From Anaerolineales bacterium UBA2181 (GTDB taxonomy: Bacteria > Chloroflexota > Anaerolineae > Promineifilales > UBA4811), in the NCBI GenBank assembly GCA_002328075.1, contig DCVT01000027.1, positions 1 through 64,000 on the forward strand: 64,000 nucleotides of DNA, read 5' to 3'. The notes under the pieces are model-generated. The model saw nothing but the letters and a program-made list of their open reading frames with translations, made no database searches and was not told the DNA's origin. The position numbers were made by a program, and so were the translations under genes. Below, piece by piece: positions 60,117 through 64,000 of the stretch (positions are counted from its first letter, which is position 1; the number at the start of each line of letters is the position of its first letter).

Positions 60117-60590
60117 CTACTCAGCGATGGGAAGATGCAGATCCAAGACGAACTCGGTATCTGGCAGATCCATCGGGAGGCTCTCCTCCAGCCATTGGTG
60201 GGTGCCGCATTTGTACTTACTATCTTCGCGCCACGTAACCAGCTTCTTCCAAGTAGCCCCGATCACGTCGAATTGCCCCTTCGGCACTTCGCACCGCGTG
60301 ACTGCGTAGAGACCTCCCTCGAAACTCAGGATTTTCGCGTCGCCTTCCGGCTCTGCATCGGGACCAATCACGATCCACACCTCGTAGCCATAATTCGGGC
60401 TGCCCGCAGAAGGGTTGGGATTGTTGAAGCCGAACAGGCGATGCTTCTCAGGATTCTCAAGCAACCCCCTGGGCTTTGCCCAGGTTAGAAGCTTCTCCCA
60501 TGCCTCACCTTCTGGGCTTTCGCCGAAGCCCAAGAAACTGGCCACGCGCATCGGCTCGATTTTCACAATTCGTACGTCTAGTCCACTCAT
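60117..60590 (-). CDS. GyrI-like small-molecule-binding protein
   Basis: The 157-residue protein has the GyrI-like (AraC effector-binding) fold, seen in VRIVKIEPMRVASFLGFG, YGYEVWIVIGPDAEPEG and GGLYAVTRCEVPKG. Such proteins bind drugs or other small molecules. It is divergent from a WYL regulator gene. ATG 60590 follows AAAGGAGAG; an in-frame start further upstream is less likely. GC content is lower than in neighbouring genes, suggesting transfer as a module. Confidence 0.8.
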   Translation of the reverse strand: MSGLDVRIVKIEPMRVASFLGFGESPEGEAWEKLLTWAKPRGLLENPEKHRLFGFNNPNPSAGSPNYGYEVWIVIGPDAEPEGDAKILSFEGGLYAVTRCEVPKGQFDVIGATWKKLVTWREDSKYKCGTHQWLEESLPMDLPDTEFVLDLHLPIAE

Positions 60591-60651
60591 CTGACTCTCT
60601 CCTTTTGCTTTACTTACCGAGCAATGCATCATGCTCCATCTGTGAACACGA

Positions 60652-60705
60652 TCACTATACCATGCCATCCCTGACATCTACTGTCAGGGTTCTATGGTAT
60701 AGTGA
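60652..60705. promoter_or_regulatory. Symmetric divergent promoter-operator
   Basis: A 54-bp palindromic region: TCACTATACCAT (60652-60663) pairs with ATGGTATAGTGA (60694-60705), each providing a -10 TATAGT with TGG extension facing outward. Inside lies CCCTGACA-N5-TGTCAGGG (60669-60689). A dimeric regulator bound at the centre would control both genes. Confidence 0.75.
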
Positions 60706-60732
60706 AAGAAACTCAGATCCAGGGAGATTGCG

Positions 60733-61725
60733 ATGCGTGCAGACCGATTGTTATCAATACTTCTGCTCTTACAAGCTCGTGGGCAAATGACGGCTCGGGA
60801 ACTCGCCAAGGAACTGGAAGTCTCTGAGCGAACCATCTACCGGGACATTACTGCCCTCAGCATCGCCGGCGTTCCTGTCTACGGTGAATCCGGTCCTGAT
60901 GGTGGCTACGCCCTAGTCGACAATTATCGGACCAATCTCACCGGTTTGACCGAGGGTGAGGTGCGCGCGTTGTTTATGCTTGGTATTCCTGCGCCGCTGG
61001 CTGACCTGGGCGTGACTCGGGACTTTCGAGCAGCCCTGCTGAAACTATCTGCTGGGTTGCCCGACACCCGTCGCCGGGATGAAGAGAGGGTTCGTCAATG
61101 CTATCACCTCGATTCGATTTGGTGGCGCCAAGGCGAGGAGCGGGTACCACATTTGCAGGCGGTTCACCAAGCTGTCCGGGAGAATCGCAAGCTCCATATA
61201 GCGTACCGGCCGCCGTTCGCGATCGAAATTGAACGGTTGGTTGCTCCTTATGGGCTTGTTGCCAAGTCTGGAGTCTGGTATCTGGTGTGTGCCAGGAACG
61301 ATACGATTTACGTGCATCGTGCTTCTGATTTGCTGGATGTGCGCATATCAGAGGAATCCTTTGAGCGTCCAACGAGTTTTGATCTGGCGTCGTTCTGGGA
61401 AGAATGGTGTATTGAGTACGAGACACTTCTTTCTGATTTCACTGCCACCGTGCGCGTCACACCAGGTTTCATCTCCGAGCTTCCCAGGTACTTTGGCAAC
61501 TATATCCACACCAAGATAGCACAAGCCAGGCCGCCAGATGCAGAAGGCTGGATCAGGCTGGAGCTATCCTTCGAGTCGTTTGAAGCTGCAAGAGATCGCA
61601 TTCTTGGTTTTGGGCGGGCAGTCGAGGTTCTGGAGCCATGTGCGTTGCAGAGAAGTGTACTCGACTATGCCGAGCAGATCGTTGCCCTCTACACACGTTG
61701 TCAGGGTGAGCCAAGCATTAGCTGA
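60733..61725 (+). CDS. HTH-WYL transcriptional regulator (YafY type)
   Basis: The 330-residue protein has an N-terminal HTH (ARELAKELEVSERTIYRDIT) and a WYL domain (about 135-225), with VHQAVRENRKLHIAYRPPFA and LVAPYGLVAKSGVWYLVCA. A C-terminal WCX domain follows. WYL proteins sense small ligands and often control the gene opposite, here the GyrI-like gene. ATG with AGGGAGA. Lower GC than neighbours. It ends before a bidirectional hairpin. Confidence 0.9.
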   Translation: MRADRLLSILLLLQARGQMTARELAKELEVSERTIYRDITALSIAGVPVYGESGPDGGYALVDNYRTNLTGLTEGEVRALFMLGIPAPLADLGVTRDFRAALLKLSAGLPDTRRRDEERVRQCYHLDSIWWRQGEERVPHLQAVHQAVRENRKLHIAYRPPFAIEIERLVAPYGLVAKSGVWYLVCARNDTIYVHRASDLLDVRISEESFERPTSFDLASFWEEWCIEYETLLSDFTATVRVTPGFISELPRYFGNYIHTKIAQARPPDAEGWIRLELSFESFEAARDRILGFGRAVEVLEPCALQRSVLDYAEQIVALYTRCQGEPSIS

Positions 61726-61778
61726 GTTTCGGCCGTCAGACCATTGGATGCATCACTCGTGCTGGCTGGATCCGGATA

Positions 61779-61804
61779 GGAGCCGGGGCATGCACCCCGG
61801 CTCC
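61779..61804. terminator. Bidirectional hairpin between the WYL gene and the metG fragment
   Basis: A perfect 10-pair inverted repeat GGAGCCGGGG, loop CATGCA, CCCCGGCTCC. It can stop transcription from both sides, though T-runs are weak. Confidence 0.6.
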
Positions 61805-61830
61805 CTGATTTCTGGTTTCCTGCTACCGAG

Positions 61831-62619
61831 TCAACGCCCCAACCGCGCGTACTCCTCCTCAATCACGCTCTCGTCCAGCTTTTTGAACAGCGGGGCCGGC
61901 TCCCGCAACGCCTGCCCCACCGGCAGCGCGCTGGGCGCCCAGGTGCCGATGGCCCCGCTGTGGTCGTAGGTCAGAGCCTGGTGCGAGCGTGTCTCCTCCT
62001 CGTATTCGACCACCTGCTGCGTGCCGAACAACTGCCCCTCGTACCCCAGGTACTCGTGCAGCTTCTGCGCCGTGTGCGGCAGGATCGGCGCCAGGATCGT
62101 CTTCAGGTTGTCCACGGCGCGCAGGATGACGTACACACTCGTCGCCGCCGCCTGGCGGTCCTCCTTGATCTGGAACCAGGGCGCCTTGCGGTCAAGGTAG
62201 CGGTTCGCCTCGCGGGCCAGGGCCAGGGCCTCGCCCAGGGCGGCGCGGAACTTGCAGGCGTTGTACAACTCACCCACTGTCTCAAAGCCGGCCTCGACCT
62301 TCGCCAGGAGGGCGCGGTCCTCAGCATCCAACTCACCTGACTCGGGCACCCGGCCGTCGAAGCGCTTGTAGGCGAATGACAGCATACGGTTCGCCAGATT
62401 GCCCCATGTCGCCACCAGCTCGTTGTTGTTGCGCTCGACAAAGTCCTCCCATGAGAACTCGGTGTCGCGGGTCTCGGGGGCGGTGGCCGTGAGATAGAAG
62501 CGCAGGGCGTCGGGGTCGTACTTGCTCAGAAAGTAGGGTACCTCCACGAACGCGCCACGGCTCTTGCTCAGCTTGGTTCCCTTAAAGTTGAGCCACTCTA
62601 ATGGGTCATCACCGCGCTG
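61831..62619 (-). pseudogene. metG: 3' fragment of methionyl-tRNA synthetase
   Basis: The 262 readable codons begin QRGDDPLEWLNFKG and include the KMSKS-equivalent KLSKSRG, then the anticodon-binding region with WGNLANRMLSFAYKRF and APWFQIKEDRQAAATSVYVI. An in-frame TGA stands at 62622-62620, and the catalytic N-terminal half is missing. It cannot charge tRNA. A full-length gene should exist elsewhere. It abuts the WYL module, whose insertion or a rearrangement may have cut it (inference). Confidence 0.8.
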
Positions 62620-62721
62620 TCAAGGATCTGCCCGCTACTAGTGGTTGCTGCGACCCACCCGCGCGTGGTCCGCATCCTCCCAACGGTTGATGTAACATTA
62701 CGACACAATTGATCAAGTTTC

Positions 62722-62750
62722 TTGACGCTATGCGACAGCTGTGCTATGAT
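62722..62750 (+). promoter_or_regulatory. Strong promoter without an adjacent gene
   Basis: TTGACG (62722-62727), 17 bases, TATGAT (62745-62750). The next supported start codon on this strand is at 63107, so a leader of about 350 bases, a small RNA or an unseen short ORF follows. Confidence 0.6.
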
Positions 62751-63106
62751 AATTGTTGTATTGGCGAACCGTGCAGGCGGTGGTCGAGTTGCATACCAAA
62801 CCGGTCACCTCAACTAGAAATCCGTCTCGCTCATGGTCATGCTGACAAGCCAGTTGACCGTGGAACCGGCAAACAGGCTGCGCTTCCCATTCCATAATAC
62901 CTGCTCTTGGCACTTGCTCCCACCGGCCGGCGCTGTCTCTTGGCCCCGCCTGCACCGGTTCATTTTTCGGGCCGTGGGTCCACACCTTAACGCCCCCGGT
63001 CTTGGATACCTCAGGCGCGCGGATGGCTATTGTTCTGGCACGCGGTGCGGTTTCCCAGGCCGACCCGGCGGAGCGCAGCCGTGAGCGCTCGGTAAGGAAT
63101 TACCAA
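62751..63106. other. Long leader or intergenic region before the Lrp-type gene
   Basis: No convincing gene. It may be the 5' untranslated region of the regulator mRNA started at 62756-62757. I see no clear riboswitch fold. Confidence 0.4.
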
Positions 63107-63679
63107 GTGTCGTCATCACCTATCGGATCTCGGTCGGAGACCAGGCACGTCCGGACGGAAAACGATCATCGACGGCCGCCCCGGGTGCGGTTGGACGCGA
63201 TTGACGCCGCCATCATCCAACTGCTGCAGGCCGACGGCCGCGCTTCGGCGGTGGAGATGGCGCGGCAACTCCCGGGAGTATCACCGCGGGTGGTTCGCTA
63301 TCGGATTGACCGCCTGCGCGAAGCGGGCGTTATCAGCGTGGTAGCCGTTGTGCACCCGCAATCGCTGGGTTACGGGGTGATTGCCGATGTGATGGTAGAG
63401 ACCGAGCCCGGCCGGACATTGCAGATCGTCGATGCTCTGGCCGATTTTGATCAGGTACGCTACGTGGCCTATACCGGCGATCGGGACATCAGCATTCAGG
63501 TCGTCACCCGGTCCGTGGAGGAATTGCACGGATTCATCCATCAATCGGTCCAGTTGTTGCCCGGGGTCACGCGGACCCGCACCTACCTGCTACCAGAGAC
63601 GCGGAAACCGGCATACAATTGGGAGCTTCCGTCCGATGTGGTGCCGCATGCCGAGACGCGGGTTCCCGGCACCGGCTAA
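63107..63679 (+). CDS. Lrp/AsnC-family transcriptional regulator
   Basis: The 190-residue protein has an extra N-terminal tail of about 28 residues, then an HTH (AIIQLLQADGRASAVEMARQ, VSPRVVRYRIDRLREAGVI) and a C-terminal RAM ligand-binding domain (VMVETEPGRTLQIVDALADF). GTG 63107 is preferred (AAGGA eight bases upstream); a longer frame upstream is less likely. It lies 177 bases before a methyltransferase gene, with a palindrome between, and probably controls it. Confidence 0.85.
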   Translation: MSSSPIGSRSETRHVRTENDHRRPPRVRLDAIDAAIIQLLQADGRASAVEMARQLPGVSPRVVRYRIDRLREAGVISVVAVVHPQSLGYGVIADVMVETEPGRTLQIVDALADFDQVRYVAYTGDRDISIQVVTRSVEELHGFIHQSVQLLPGVTRTRTYLLPETRKPAYNWELPSDVVPHAETRVPGTG

Positions 63680-63802
63680 CGGTTGGCCGCGCTGCCAGGG
63701 GAGGACGATCAGTCCTGCCTTGCCGGCGCCTCTTTACCTTTTGAGCAACCCATCCGACTTTTCGTCGGCCCATGGCCGGTCTCCGGCAGTTGGTTCCGCG
63801 CC

Positions 63803-63832
63803 GTTGACCTGAGCAGGTCAACGATGTTGACC
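63803..63832. promoter_or_regulatory. Possible operator before the methyltransferase gene
   Basis: Palindrome GTTGACCT-GAGC-AGGTCAAC (63803-63822) followed by a further GTTGACC (63826-63832). It lies 24 bases before the start codon of the next gene; a binding site for the upstream Lrp-type regulator is plausible. Confidence 0.5.
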
Positions 63833-63856
63833 AGATGGATTACGGGAGGGTGTAGC

Positions 63857-64000
63857 ATGTGTGAACAGCAGTACCAGCCGCGTCTCTACCTGCTCAGCCC
63901 GGAGGGAATCGACGATCTGGACCAGGCGGCCCGGACCATCCTGGAGTCAACCGGTCTCAACGTCCATCACCCGGAAGCCCGCCAGCTGATGATGGCGCGC
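63857..64000 (+). CDS. Start of a trimethylamine-methyltransferase (MttB)-like gene (partial)
   Basis: The first 48 codons read MCEQQYQPRLYLLSPEGI then TILESTGLNVHHPEARQL. This resembles the N-terminus of MttB-superfamily proteins (ILExxGVxVHHPEA), which transfer methyl groups from trimethylamine, glycine betaine or similar amines to a corrinoid protein. GGGAGGG lies six bases before the ATG. The gene runs off the window, so the pyrrolysine question (in-frame TAG) cannot be checked. Confidence 0.6.
   Translation, partial: MCEQQYQPRLYLLSPEGIDDLDQAARTILESTGLNVHHPEARQLMMAR

Noticed and set aside
62709..62897. A 62-codon frame after the orphan promoter
   Set aside because: It begins inside the promoter itself, so its first codons would not be transcribed; no ribosome binding site.
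1..64000. CRISPR array, prophage or insertion sequence
   Set aside because: No regularly spaced repeats, transposase, integrase or phage structural genes were seen anywhere in the window.

Overview
The window looks like a piece of a high-GC chromosome from a free-living bacterium, most likely a member of the Chloroflexota. This is an inference from the mix of families: paired heterodimeric ABC exporters, a DUF11 surface-protein remnant ending near a FLPLM motif, two rhomboids, TtuA/TtuB-type tRNA thiolation proteins, a kinase-nucleotidyltransferase fusion and a ROK-controlled sugar locus. Promoters are sigma70/sigmaA-like, often with an extended -10 (TGN before TATAAT, TAGAAT or TATAGT). At three genes the -10 lies exactly one promoter-length from an ATG, which suggests leaderless mRNAs.

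Layout. 0-5.4 kb: a family 9 glycosyltransferase; an operon of rhomboid protease, phosphoribosyltransferase and TPR lipoprotein; tRNA-Lys(CTT) with promoter and terminator. 5.5-12.3 kb: a roadblock protein, an atypical OmpR-like regulator, a secreted protein, an HtrA-type protease and a two-component pair, together an envelope or stress block. 12.3-24 kb: housekeeping genes (era, TtuA/TtuB-type tRNA thiolation, pckA, Sfp-type transferase, lspA, rhomboid, pfkA, DegV) with two apparently frameshifted small genes. 24-31.3 kb: methyltransferase, a decayed gene, tandem GNAT protein, and a heterodimeric ABC exporter behind a leader that looks like a ribosome-controlled attenuator with two terminators. 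31.6-47 kb: truncated DUF11 gene, typA, a homodimeric ABC exporter, membrane-anchored clostripain-type peptidase, radical SAM protein, GHMP kinase/nucleotidyltransferase fusion, and a second heterodimeric ABC exporter.

48-59 kb is the most interesting part. Two divergent operons share a control region with two near-perfect promoters whose -35 boxes form one palindrome. Leftward: ROK regulator, fucose/arabinose-isomerase-like protein, sugar-binding lipoprotein, two permeases and a GH4 glycosidase. Rightward: split transketolase (two subunits) and an RpiB-like isomerase, followed by a TauE/SafE exporter. No sugar kinase or aldolase is present. This set matches the logic of sulfoquinovose breakdown by a sulfo-transketolase route. 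The transketolase has lost the phosphate-contacting His, and the isomerase has lost a His used for ring opening in RpiB. Both changes fit an unphosphorylated, open-chain sulfonated substrate. This is a hypothesis; no sulfoacetaldehyde-processing enzyme is in the window.

59-64 kb: surE with a frameshifted C-terminus; a lower-GC module of a GyrI-like protein and a WYL regulator divided by a long palindromic control region; a 3' fragment of metG; an orphan promoter; an Lrp-type regulator; and the start of a trimethylamine-methyltransferase-like gene that runs off the end.
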